From the NCBI GenBank assembly GCA_039028975.1, contig JBCCHB010000138.1, positions 1-45,891 on the forward strand: a DNA stretch of 45,891 nt. The letters are read 5' to 3'. The translations under genes were made by a program, and so were the position numbers. The notes under the pieces are model-generated. The model had not been told where the DNA came from, did not search any database, and saw only the letters and a program-made list of their open reading frames with translations. Shown here in pieces: positions 25,574 to 33,175 of the stretch. Positions within the stretch are counted from its first letter, which is position 1. Each line of letters begins with the position of its first letter. The DNA is from JAHBNG01 sp039028975. GTDB taxonomy: Bacteria > Chloroflexota > Anaerolineae > Caldilineales > Caldilineaceae.

Positions 25574-26035
25574 CTATGCTGTTGAAGCAGCCGCTTGGGC
25601 AACGGCCTTAACGATATTCTGATAACCAGTGCAGCGACAGAAGTTGCCCTCTAAGCCGTGGCGAATCTCCTCCTCTGAAATGCTTGGGTTATTCTCAACT
25701 AATTTGGTGGCAGCCATAATCATGCCAGGCGTACAATAGCCACATTGTAGGCCATGCTGATCCCAAAAAGCTTGCTGCATGGGATGCAAGTCCCCATTTG
25801 TGGCCAGCCCTTCAATGGTTGTTACGTCGGACCCGTCAGCCTGCACAGCCAAAACGGTACACGATTTAACTGCCATTCCATCCATATGGATGGTGCAAGC
25901 GCCGCATTGGGTTGTATCACATGCGATGTTGGTTCCTGTTAGGCTCAAGGTATCGCGGATAAAATCGACCAGCAACATGCGAGGTTCAACATCATTGGTG
26001 TAGGATGTACCATTGACTGTTACGGTTATTTCCAT
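25574..26035 (-). CDS. coxS: 2Fe-2S small subunit of a molybdenum hydroxylase (CoxS-like)
   Basis: A 153-residue electron-transfer subunit. The plant-type ferredoxin cluster is held by C39, C44, C47 and C59 and the C-terminal cluster by C98, C101, C133 and C135 (QCGYCTPGM; NFCRCTGYQN); all eight are present. The start at 26035 is chosen for AGGAGGA immediately upstream and the family-typical METTVTVNG-like beginning (here MEITVTVNG). The frame open to 26107 is not needed. It is the first gene of the operon, and no clear promoter was found between it and the element at 26218. Confidence 0.9.
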   Translation of the reverse strand: MEITVTVNGTSYTNDVEPRMLLVDFIRDTLSLTGTNIACDTTQCGACTIHMDGMAVKSCTVLAVQADGSDVTTIEGLATNGDLHPMQQAFWDQHGLQCGYCTPGMIMAATKLVENNPSISEEEIRHGLEGNFCRCTGYQNIVKAVAQAAASTA

Positions 26036-26429
26036 AGCAATTTCCTCCTGGTAGATTGCGGGAGAGTGAAATAGAAGTGTATTTGGGAATTCACCAAAAA
26101 TACTCACGCCTTAGGTCAGGGGAACGAATGGCGCATTTGGAGAGTTAGTTGGTCAGGTTGAATATGGCGAAGTGTACCGTAGTTGGACCAAACTGTCAAT
26201 CTTCATTATATAAATGGCCAGAAAAAGCCTGTCCTCGTGAAGACAGGGATGTCCTCGCCAATTAGTACTTCCAGAGTGGTTCGAAACGGAATTGGTACAA
26301 GACTTTTCTGGCGGACTATAACCTTCTTGATCGGGCAGCAGATTATGCGTTTTAGTGAACCCATGTAACAATCATTCCAAACAGTCAATCGTCAACAACA
26401 GAAAAATAAATGACAGGAAAACAAATAGT
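26036..26429. other. divergent intergenic region between cox-like operon and rmlA
   Basis: About 390 bases carrying the promoters of both neighbours, neither clearly recognisable. The central feature is the inverted-repeat element at 26218-26311. An in-frame ATG at 26355 upstream of rmlA is unsupported. Confidence 0.5.
26218..26311 (-). mobile_element. miniature inverted-repeat element, copy 2
   Basis: A 94-bp element bounded by CCAGAAAA-type ends. Read on the minus strand it begins CCAGAAAAGTCTTGTACC like copy 1 and shares TGGAA and GAGGACA blocks at the same spacing. It then has a 20-bp extra segment that partly repeats the GAGGACA block before the CTTTTTCTGG end. It sits between the divergent cox-like and rmlA promoters. 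Confidence 0.6.
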
Positions 26430-27299
26430 ATGAAAGGCATTATTCTTGCCGGAGGCCACGGCACTCGGCTTCGGCCATTAACAAGTGGCGTTAGCAAACA
26501 GCTACTTCCCATTTACAACAAACCCATGATCTATTACCCTCTCTCTGTTCTAATGCTGGCGGGCATTCGAGAGGTACTCATTATCACGACACCCGAGTCG
26601 GCGGATGACTTTCTGCGCTTACTTGGGGATGGATCTCAGTGGGGGATGCGCTTCAAGTTTGTGGCCCAAAATAAACCTCGAGGGATAGCCGAAGCGTTCA
26701 TTATTGATCCAGAATTTGTAGAAGGTGAATCAATTTGCCTGATATTGGGTGACAATATATTCTACGGCTATGGCATGACTGGTATGGTACAGGAGGCAGC
26801 TCAGTTGACTGGCGGAGCGCTTATCTTTGCCTATGCAGTGCGAGATCCGGAACGATATGGGATTGTTGAATTTGATGCACAAGGCCGGGCTATTTCGCTG
26901 GAGGAAAAGCCTAAGCAGCCCAAATCCAACTATGCAATCCCTGGTCTATACTTTTACGATCAGCAGGTAGTCGAGATTGCGCAATCGCTTCAACCATCTG
27001 GGCGGGGCGAGTTGGAAATTACGGATGTCAACCGCCTGTATATGGAGCGGGGCGCCCTAAATGTCAGGGTAATGGGTCGAGGCATTGCCTGGATGGATGC
27101 TGGCACACACGATTCCCTTTTAGAAGCATCGAACTTTGTACAGGCTGTGGAGAATCGCCAAGGCATGATGATCGCCTGCCCAGAAGAGATAGCCTATCAG
27201 ATGAAATTCATTGATAGAGGACAGGTGGAAACGTTGGCATTGCAGATAGCTCCACAGAATGAGTATCGTACCTACTTACTTGATATGTTAGGTAAATAG
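26430..27299 (+). CDS. rmlA: glucose-1-phosphate thymidylyltransferase
   Basis: A 289-residue cytoplasmic nucleotidyltransferase making dTDP-glucose from dTTP and glucose-1-phosphate, the first step to dTDP-L-rhamnose and other deoxysugars. Signatures are GIILAGGHGTRLRPLT (3-18), SKQLLPIYNKPMIYYPLS (22-39), LGDNIFYG (metal ligand D107), the EEKP motif after YGIVEFD, and GRGIAWMDAGTH near the end. Length matches RmlA. The start at 26430 is taken from the conserved MKGIILAGG with a modest AGGA upstream. No rmlB, rmlC or rmlD lies in the window. A small terminator-like hairpin follows before the SDR gene. Confidence 0.93.
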   Translation: MKGIILAGGHGTRLRPLTSGVSKQLLPIYNKPMIYYPLSVLMLAGIREVLIITTPESADDFLRLLGDGSQWGMRFKFVAQNKPRGIAEAFIIDPEFVEGESICLILGDNIFYGYGMTGMVQEAAQLTGGALIFAYAVRDPERYGIVEFDAQGRAISLEEKPKQPKSNYAIPGLYFYDQQVVEIAQSLQPSGRGELEITDVNRLYMERGALNVRVMGRGIAWMDAGTHDSLLEASNFVQAVENRQGMMIACPEEIAYQMKFIDRGQVETLALQIAPQNEYRTYLLDMLGK

Positions 27300-27370
27300 C
27301 GACTATCATGCTTATATAGAGAAAGCTAGATAAAGCTTGCTCCGAGAAGAGAGGGCTTGCCCTCATGAAG

Positions 27371-27390
27371 ATGGAGCTCTCTCCATTTTT
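27371..27390 (+). terminator. short terminator-like hairpin after rmlA
   Basis: ATGGAG-CTCT-CTCCAT followed by TTTT, 71 bp after the rmlA stop. The 6-bp stem is weak. A GAGGGC-TT-GCCCTC hairpin lies just upstream (27351-27364). Confidence 0.4.
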
Positions 27391-27460
27391 AGAACAACTC
27401 AGAGAAAGCTGGGCAAAAGCCGGAACAAAACTAACTTGTTGGACAATTTGGACACTAATT

Positions 27461-28255
27461 ATGAAACTTAAAGGAAAAGTTGCGCTTATCACAGGGGCAG
27501 GCAGCGGGATAGGTGCCTCCACAGCCCGTTTAATGGCCAAAGAAGGAGCAGCCATTGCAGCCATAGGTATCCCAGCCGGTAGTGTGCGGGATGTTGCCCG
27601 AGAGATCTCAGCCCATCAGTTCCGTGGAGATCAATTACCGGGGCAGAGGGAAGCGGCCATTAGCATACCCGCAGATGTCTCTGTAGGTGCTGAAATTCAA
27701 GCCGCAGTTGCTCAAACGGTGGAATACTTTGGTCGCCTGGATATTGTTGTTGCCAGTGCAGGAATCCAGCTTCATGACCAGGATCTGAATCTTCATGAAT
27801 TGCAGGAGGAGGTTTGGGATCGTACCCATGACGTCAACTATCGAGGCGTCTTTCTCACAACAAAGTTTGGCCTAGCTCAATTTATGGAACAACGTACAGG
27901 TGGCGTCATTGTGATTGTAGCGTCCATCACGGCATTGAACGGGCGTTCAGCCAACGTCTCTTATATGAGCGGGAAACATGGACTGTTGGGGCTCAATCGC
28001 TACATTGCGGTTCACTATGGCAAACATGGCATTCGTTGCAATGCCGTTTGCCCGGGGGCATTGGAACGTACACCGAACCACGACATCCACCCTGATCCTC
28101 AGGGAAGAGAAAGCAAACTAACCAATTCAATCCCATTGGGCCGCCTCGGTACACCAGAAGACATAGCCCCCTTTATTACCTTTCTATCCACACCTGATGC
28201 CCAATATGCCAACGGGGCTAACTTTGTGATTGATGGAGGAGTTACTGCTGCATAG
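27461..28255 (+). CDS. short-chain dehydrogenase/reductase
   Basis: A 264-residue NAD(P)-dependent oxidoreductase of the classical SDR type. The cofactor motif is TGAGSGIG (11-18). The NAG motif is SAG (99-101). The catalytic residues are S155, Y168 and K172 (YMSGK), and the PGALERTPN loop and C-terminal YANGANFVIDGG are typical. The start at 27461 (MKLKGKVALITG) gives the standard N-terminus. The ATG at 27365 would add 32 residues that overlap the terminator-like hairpin and is rejected. The substrate is not deducible, and although it follows rmlA it is not an rmlD (dTDP-rhamnose synthase) homologue. Confidence 0.88.
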   Translation: MKLKGKVALITGAGSGIGASTARLMAKEGAAIAAIGIPAGSVRDVAREISAHQFRGDQLPGQREAAISIPADVSVGAEIQAAVAQTVEYFGRLDIVVASAGIQLHDQDLNLHELQEEVWDRTHDVNYRGVFLTTKFGLAQFMEQRTGGVIVIVASITALNGRSANVSYMSGKHGLLGLNRYIAVHYGKHGIRCNAVCPGALERTPNHDIHPDPQGRESKLTNSIPLGRLGTPEDIAPFITFLSTPDAQYANGANFVIDGGVTAA

Positions 28256-28573
28256 ACAACTTCTGATAGAGAGCTTCCGGAAAAATTTCGTTTCAACCGG
28301 ATCTCACGTGATTGACAGAAAAAATGAACAGGGATTAGCCAGATTTTTAAGATTAGAGGAGAAAAGTCTTCGTAATCTTAAAAATCTTTGTTCCATAAAG
28401 TTGTCAACCTCATGATATCCCACAGAGCCAAAATTTCTCATAGAAATTCATTGCGTAACGTAGTGACGTTTACCGAAAACAAACGCCAATTCCTCTATCG
28501 TTAATAGGGTCCACCTAGGATCCAAACAATCGTTTATGCCAATCCAACATCAGTCAAATTAGAAAGTAATCCC
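28256..28573. other. intergenic region with a strong hairpin
   Basis: About 320 bases with no gene. The notable content is the 15-bp perfect inverted repeat at 28341-28387, preceded by degenerate AT-rich repeats. A promoter for the glutamate-synthase-like gene is expected here but not clear. Confidence 0.5.
28341..28387. repeat. 15-bp perfect inverted repeat
   Basis: AGATTTTTAAGATTA at 28341-28355 and TAATCTTAAAAATCT at 28373-28387 enclose a 17-nt loop. The AT-rich stem lacks a T tract, so it is more likely a dispersed palindromic repeat than a standard terminator. Confidence 0.55.
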
Positions 28574-30169
28574 ATGCGCCGACAATTTGTTTTGATCGTT
28601 AGCCTCATTATTATCTTAAGCGTTGTTGCCCTATTTGTTTATCCTGCCCTCTTATGGTCCTGGATAGTTCTTGGCCCACTAATTGCGTTAGGCTTTCGTG
28701 ACCTGACGCAGGAGCGCCATTCGATCCTGCGCAATTTCCCAGTCATTGGGCATGGTCGATACCTTTTGGAGATGATACGACCAGAATTGTATCAATATTT
28801 TGTAGAAAGCGACACAGAAGGCGTTCCCTTTGATCGAGATAAACGCTCCCTGGTCTATCAGCGAGCAAAAAAAGTACGCGATACGGTTCCATTTGGCACA
28901 AAGGAAGACGTCTACCAGGTCGGTTATGAGTGGGTGAATCATTCATTGGTCCCCTTGCATAACGAGCTGAGTGAATTGCGCATTTTGATCGGCGGTCCTT
29001 CCTGTACCCAGCCATATTCAGCCAGCGTCTTTAACATTTCAGCAATGAGTTATGGCTCACTGAGTAAAAACGCGATTTTGGCCTTGAGTACTGGGGCAAA
29101 GTTGGGAAATTTTGCCCACAATACGGGCGAAGGGGGGATTAGTTCCTACCATTTAGAGGGGGGCGGCGATCTCATCTGGCAAATTGGCACAGGGTACTTT
29201 GGCTGTCGGGATGACGACGGGAATTTCAACCCGGACCTCTTTGCAGAAAAGGCGAAGCTACCCCAGGTTAAGATGATTGAAATCAAGCTCTCTCAAGGCG
29301 CCAAGCCAGGACATGGTGGTATTCTCCCCGCGGCCAAGTTAACAGCAGAAATCGCCGAGATTCGTCATGTTCCCATGGGGAAGGATGTCTTATCACCACC
29401 TGGCCATTCCTCTTTTTCTACACCTTTGGAGCTATTGGCCTTTGTCGATCAACTGCGCACGCTGAGCGAGGGAAAACCTATTGGGTTTAAGCTGTGCGTT
29501 GGCAAGCGGAGAGAATTTTTGGCGATTTGCAAAGCGATGGTTCAGAGTAACATTACGCCGGATTTTATTGTTGTAGATGGAGGAGAGGGTGGCACAGGTG
29601 CGGCACCGTTGGAATTCTCTAACCACATAGGTGCTCCACTAGTCGAAGGATTAATCTTTGTTCATAATGCCCTAGTAGGCTATGGCATCCGGAAGCAGAT
29701 TCAAGTCATTGCAAGTGGTAAGGTTACGTCTGGGTTTGATATGGTCAAGCGTCTGGCATTGGGAGCCGACGCGTGTTATTCTGCTCGAGGAATGATGCTG
29801 GCATTGGGCTGTATCCAAGCCCTCAAGTGCAATACAAATCATTGCCCAGTAGGTGTAGCGACCCAGGATCAATCTTTGATGGAAGGGCTGGTGCCATCGG
29901 ATAAAGGGACACGAGTTGCCAATTTCCACCTAGATACGACAAAGAGCTTGTGTGAAATGCTTGGAGCTATGGGTATAAAGAATCCCGAAGACCTGCGCCC
30001 ATGGCACATTATGCGTCGTACCTCACCAACTGAAATCCACCACTATGGTGAGATCTACGATTTCTTGGAAGAGGGAGATTTACTAAAAGAGCCACTTCCA
30101 TTGCGATACAAGAGGGCATGCGATGCTGCATCTGCGGATAGCTTTGCGAGTGCAACGCCAGGAGATTAG
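28574..30169 (+). CDS. membrane-anchored FMN-binding glutamate-synthase-like protein
   Basis: A 531-residue protein with two N-terminal hydrophobic segments (about residues 6-42) and a glutamate synthase central/FMN barrel. Visible signatures are ISAMSYGSLSKNAI, GISSYHLEGGGDLIWQIGTGYFG, KLSQGAKPGHGGILPA, VVDGGEGGTGAAP and the cysteine motif KCNTNHCPVGVATQ, which in GltB ligates a 3Fe-4S cluster. No glutaminase domain or small subunit (GltD) gene is nearby, so it is probably one of the stand-alone oxidoreductase paralogues of unknown substrate rather than a true glutamate synthase. The ATG at 28574 has a weak ribosome-binding site. Confidence 0.85.
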   Translation: MRRQFVLIVSLIIILSVVALFVYPALLWSWIVLGPLIALGFRDLTQERHSILRNFPVIGHGRYLLEMIRPELYQYFVESDTEGVPFDRDKRSLVYQRAKKVRDTVPFGTKEDVYQVGYEWVNHSLVPLHNELSELRILIGGPSCTQPYSASVFNISAMSYGSLSKNAILALSTGAKLGNFAHNTGEGGISSYHLEGGGDLIWQIGTGYFGCRDDDGNFNPDLFAEKAKLPQVKMIEIKLSQGAKPGHGGILPAAKLTAEIAEIRHVPMGKDVLSPPGHSSFSTPLELLAFVDQLRTLSEGKPIGFKLCVGKRREFLAICKAMVQSNITPDFIVVDGGEGGTGAAPLEFSNHIGAPLVEGLIFVHNALVGYGIRKQIQVIASGKVTSGFDMVKRLALGADACYSARGMMLALGCIQALKCNTNHCPVGVATQDQSLMEGLVPSDKGTRVANFHLDTTKSLCEMLGAMGIKNPEDLRPWHIMRRTSPTEIHHYGEIYDFLEEGDLLKEPLPLRYKRACDAASADSFASATPGD

Positions 30170-30209
30170 ATAGTTTATGAAGTACCACAATGGGCGGAAG
30201 AGAATTGAA

Positions 30210-30312
30210 TAAAGGAAAGAGCAGACGCTGGCCCTATAGCCAGCGTTCGCTTTACATCCGTCGTCATCTTGTATGCCCCGACATAATGTAATAAGTCACA
30301 TTATGCCCGTTC
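30210..30312 (-). ncRNA. candidate small RNA, copy A
   Basis: Predicted transcript of about 100 nt. It starts near 30312 (GAACGGGC), forms an 8-bp hairpin (CATAATGT/ACATTATG), passes through a 30-nt core at 30283-30254 identical to copy B, and ends in an 8-bp GC-rich hairpin (arms 30225-30232 and 30239-30246) followed by a pyrimidine-rich tail. An extended -10 promoter lies directly upstream. Flanking stems differ in sequence from copy B but still pair, which supports a structured RNA. No Rfam family was recognised, and the role is unknown. Confidence 0.6.
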
Positions 30313-30318
30313 GAGAAA

Positions 30319-30327
30319 ATTATACCA
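30319..30327 (-). promoter_or_regulatory. extended -10 promoter of candidate small RNA A
   Basis: On the minus strand TGG-TATAAT at 30327-30319 is a consensus extended -10, seven bases before the predicted transcript start. The -35 region is weak, which is usual for extended -10 promoters. Confidence 0.6.
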
Positions 30328-30370
30328 TAATATTACGGAAATCAAATATTACAGTTCTTTTAAATTCACC

Positions 30371-30424
30371 TTAAAAATTGTCGTAAGGTAAATTGACCTC
30401 CACACCATTACATTCTTCATTCAT
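30371..30424 (-). CDS. possible 17-codon peptide between the small RNA genes
   Basis: MNEECNGVEVNLPYDNF, with GGAGAGG nine bases upstream, lies in the AT-rich spacer between the two candidate small RNA genes. Its size makes chance likely. An overlapping 23-codon frame starts at 30420. It is listed only because the ribosome-binding site is good. Confidence 0.15.
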   Translation of the reverse strand: MNEECNGVEVNLPYDNF

Positions 30425-30489
30425 CTCATAATTCCTCTCCTGTATTCATATCATATTCAATTATTTCACAAACAATATTCATTTCTATA

Positions 30490-30597
30490 AATCAAAATGA
30501 GAAAGGCACCAGTCATATAGCTGGTGCCTTCCTCACATCCGTCGTCATCTTGTATGCCCCGACAAGACATGTTTGGTAACGTGTCTTGTCCGTTCCC
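30490..30597 (-). ncRNA. candidate small RNA, copy B
   Basis: Predicted transcript of about 108 nt starting near 30597 (GGGAACGG). It has a 9-bp hairpin (GACAAGACA/TGTCTTGTC), the 30-nt core at 30564-30535 shared exactly with copy A, and a 10-bp terminator-like hairpin (AAGGCACCAG/CTGGTGCCTT, 30503-30530) followed by TCTCATTTTGA. The promoter is an extended -10. It lies downstream of tRNA-Lys on the same strand but is separated from it by a terminator, so it should be an independent gene. Confidence 0.65.
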
Positions 30598-30603
30598 ACT
30601 AAT

Positions 30604-30612
30604 AGTATATCA
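30604..30612 (-). promoter_or_regulatory. extended -10 promoter of candidate small RNA B
   Basis: On the minus strand TGA-TATACT at 30612-30604 matches an extended -10 and sits at nearly the same distance from the GAACGG start block as in copy A. Confidence 0.55.
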
Positions 30613-30694
30613 TGGGTGGTTGGTGGCTGTTTGTTACATAAGGGGCACGAAGACCTTACGAAAATGTAAGGGGAGCTACTTCACAGAAGATAAA

Positions 30695-30729
30695 AAAAGA
30701 GACGATCCAAAAAATGGTCGTCTCTTTTT
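30695..30729. terminator. bidirectional terminator after tRNA-Lys
   Basis: A 12-bp perfect stem (AAAAAGAGACGA, 30695-30706, with 30718-30729) carries runs of A and T on both sides, so it can end transcription from either direction. It lies five bases beyond the tRNA 3' end. Confidence 0.85.
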
Positions 30730-30733
30730 CCTG

Positions 30734-30807
30734 TGACCCACCTAGGACTTGAACCTAGAACCCAGTGATTAAGAGTCACTTGCTCTGCCAAATTGAGCTA
30801 GTGGGCC
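30734..30807 (-). tRNA. trnK: tRNA-Lys (anticodon CTT)
   Basis: A complete cloverleaf reads on the minus strand: acceptor GGCCCAC/GTGGGTC with one G-U pair, D arm with AGCTCAATTTGGCAGAGC, anticodon stem AGTGA/TCACT with loop CTCTTAA (anticodon CTT) and T arm with GGTTCAAGTCC. The discriminator base is A and CCA is not encoded. It has its own promoter and terminator. Confidence 0.95.
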
Positions 30808-30871
30808 ATAGTATCTAATGACATCGAGCATTGAGCTATTTACCTTTGCTTATGTCTTGAGAACGCTTGGC

Positions 30872-30901
30872 ATTATAGTAAATGATATCTGCCTTTGTCA
30901 A
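30872..30901 (-). promoter_or_regulatory. consensus sigma70 promoter of tRNA-Lys
   Basis: On the minus strand a perfect TTGACA (30901-30896) and a perfect TATAAT (30877-30872) are separated by 18 bp. The predicted start is near 30865, about 58 nt before the mature tRNA. Confidence 0.85.
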
Positions 30902-30962
30902 AATTTAATCGCCAAGTTGTAAATTAAAGGGGTCAGAAAGATTACTCCTTCAGAGTGTGCAG

Positions 30963-32267
30963 ATGTATAATAACGAAATGATGACTAATTCTTCAAACAA
31001 CCCAAGCATACATGACTTAAAAGAGCGTTTTGCAGAACTCACCATACGGATGGGTCTTAATCTACAGTCGGGACAGTCTGTTCGTCTATCTGCCGAGTTA
31101 GCCCACCGAGAATTTGTCCACTACTTGGTTCAAGCTGCCTACCGGGCAGGTGCACCCTATGTGCATATTGAGTGGAATGATGACTTAGTCATCCAAAGTC
31201 GGCTCAATCATGCGTCCCCTGACGCTCTCCAATACTTTCCAGAATTCGAAGTAGCACGTTACCGACAGATGGCCGATGAAAAGTGGGCGCGCCTAGCCGT
31301 GGTAGGGCCGGAATATCCAAACGCCTTTGATGACATCAAACCACAGCTGGTCCGCATGCTAAGTGAATCGCGGGCTACTCGAACCAAATTCTACAGCCAG
31401 GCCCAAATGGCCAACGATTTCCAGTGGTGCTTGGTAGCGGCACCGACTGCAGCGTGGGCGAAGAAGATCTATCCCCAAGATAGTGAAGCAGACGCTATTG
31501 ACAGACTTTGGCAGATGATTCTTAAAACAAGTCGCGTCGATCAGCCTAATCCAATAGATGCCTGGGATAGACATGACCGACAACTTCGTCAATTGACCCA
31601 CTTTATGGCAGAGAAAGAGGTACGTTCTATCCGCTATCTTGATCGTGAGCTAGGTCCAGATGGCCAACCAGCCACGGATCTGACCGTTGGTTTAACTGCT
31701 CATCCGGTCTGGATTGGTGGTTCAGAGGTTACTACTGATGGAATTCGCTTCTTCCCTAATATGCCTACAGAAGAGATATTCTCTACGCCCCATCGAATGC
31801 GGGTAACGGGCTGGGCGCGCACCTCTCGGCCAACATTTCCATTTGGCCGCGAGGTCTCTGACGCTTGGTTTCGCTTTGAAGAGGGGGAAGTCAAGGACTT
31901 TGGGGCTCAAGTTGGGGCAGAAGTCTTAGAGCAATTCTTTGAGATAGACGGAACTCGGCGATTGGGTGAAGTTTCTCTAGTTGATGTTGACTCACCGATT
32001 AATCAAACAGGGTTGATCTTCCACGAAATTCTCTTCGATGAAAACGCCGTCTGCCATATTGCATTTGGTGAGGCCTATCCAGATGGCATGGCCAACAGCA
32101 AAGGGCTTTCACCAGATGAGCTGGAAGCTGCCGGAGTCAACCAATCGGATGCACACCTGGATTTCATGATCGGCACTGCCACCATGGACGTGATCGGAAC
32201 ATGTGCGGATGGCAGTCAGGTCAATATCATGGAACAGGGGCATTTCACAATGGTAAATGGTGAATGA
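30963..32267 (+). CDS. M29-family metallo-aminopeptidase (AmpS-like)
   Basis: A 434-residue cytoplasmic aminopeptidase of the thermophilic-type M29 family, which removes N-terminal residues using a two-metal site. Family marks include the N-terminal GLNLQSGQSVRLSAELAHREFVHYLVQAAYRAGA region, FFPNMPTEEIFSTPHR, GTRRLGEVSLVD, LIFHEILFDENAVCHIAFG and the late SDAHLDFMIGT, which supply the expected Glu, Glu, His and His ligands. Length matches the family. The ATG at 30963 is chosen over GTG 30957; neither has a strong ribosome-binding site. The GNAT gene follows on the same strand after 80 bp. Confidence 0.92.
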   Translation: MYNNEMMTNSSNNPSIHDLKERFAELTIRMGLNLQSGQSVRLSAELAHREFVHYLVQAAYRAGAPYVHIEWNDDLVIQSRLNHASPDALQYFPEFEVARYRQMADEKWARLAVVGPEYPNAFDDIKPQLVRMLSESRATRTKFYSQAQMANDFQWCLVAAPTAAWAKKIYPQDSEADAIDRLWQMILKTSRVDQPNPIDAWDRHDRQLRQLTHFMAEKEVRSIRYLDRELGPDGQPATDLTVGLTAHPVWIGGSEVTTDGIRFFPNMPTEEIFSTPHRMRVTGWARTSRPTFPFGREVSDAWFRFEEGEVKDFGAQVGAEVLEQFFEIDGTRRLGEVSLVDVDSPINQTGLIFHEILFDENAVCHIAFGEAYPDGMANSKGLSPDELEAAGVNQSDAHLDFMIGTATMDVIGTCADGSQVNIMEQGHFTMVNGE

Positions 32268-32347
32268 AAAAGCGCGAGTAACGAATGCCGGCGTCCTGCG
32301 CTGACACCAGCTCATTCACCATTCTCCTAGATGATTAGGTAATCACG

Positions 32348-33010
32348 ATGAGTTCTAATCCAATCACCAATCGTAAGACCATTGTAGTCAACGGGGTTGA
32401 GATCCCTGATTGCAGCGTTCATATGGTACGCCCTTCGTTACTCGATCTGGCAAGTGATTCAGAGAGTGCAGGCTGGACATCTCAGTTTCCTAATGGCTAT
32501 CAGATACGCGCCTATCAGCCTGGTGACGAAGTGAGTTGGTACCACATACAGCGAGAGGCTGAGCCATTTTTTTGCGTTGCAGAAGATCTCTTTCAAAATC
32601 AGTTCGGGGATCACCTTGAATTGCTACCAGGCCGAATGTTCTTTGTAGAGGCGTTAGATAGCAACGGTGAATCCACAACAGTTGGTACAGCCACAGCGTG
32701 GTGGAAAGATGCGTGGAAGGAGAGCGGCCCTTGGGGCCAGGTCCATTGGGTGGCCATCGTCCCTAGCCATCAGGGGAAGGGCTTGGCAAAACCGCTAATG
32801 AACCAAGTAATGCGACGTATAGCCCTGAGCCACGATCGCGCCATGTTAGGTACTTCCACAGGAAGGGTATGGGCCATAAAAGTCTATTTGGATTATGGCT
32901 TTTTCCCCGACAAAGACGAACTCAAAGAGAGCAAAGTTAGATACAGTTGGCAGCAGATACAGCAAATTCTCTGCCATCCCATTTTAGAAGAGTCTCTTAC
33001 GCTGGATTAG
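32348..33010 (+). CDS. GNAT-family N-acetyltransferase
   Basis: A 220-residue acetyltransferase. The acetyl-CoA binding motif VHWVAIVPSHQGKGLAKPLMNQ (about residues 133-154) carries the Q/R-x-x-G-x-G/A pattern, followed by the YLDYGFFPD tail strand typical of the fold. The N-terminal part (YQIRAYQPGDEVSWYHIQREAE) is the usual first strand and helix. The substrate is unknown. It may be cotranscribed with the M29 aminopeptidase upstream. Confidence 0.85.
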   Translation: MSSNPITNRKTIVVNGVEIPDCSVHMVRPSLLDLASDSESAGWTSQFPNGYQIRAYQPGDEVSWYHIQREAEPFFCVAEDLFQNQFGDHLELLPGRMFFVEALDSNGESTTVGTATAWWKDAWKESGPWGQVHWVAIVPSHQGKGLAKPLMNQVMRRIALSHDRAMLGTSTGRVWAIKVYLDYGFFPDKDELKESKVRYSWQQIQQILCHPILEESLTLD

Positions 33011-33175
33011 AATTACACTCGGCAGCTCGCCAGCTCATTAGGGGATCCCGCGGTTCCGCCGCTTTGCAGCCCGTGAAATGGTTGCAAAGCAACGCTGTGA
33101 CCCAATAGAATGACATTGCGATTGATACGGTAATCGGCTCACTCTTCAAATAAAGTGTGAGCATAGACAAGAATC

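Noticed and set aside
27365..27461. Upstream start for the SDR gene
   Set aside because: The added 32 residues overlap a terminator-like hairpin and precede the canonical SDR N-terminus.
30181..30612. CRISPR-like repeat pair
   Set aside because: Only two copies of the 30-nt core, 281 bp apart, with distinct hairpins and promoters; this is not an array.
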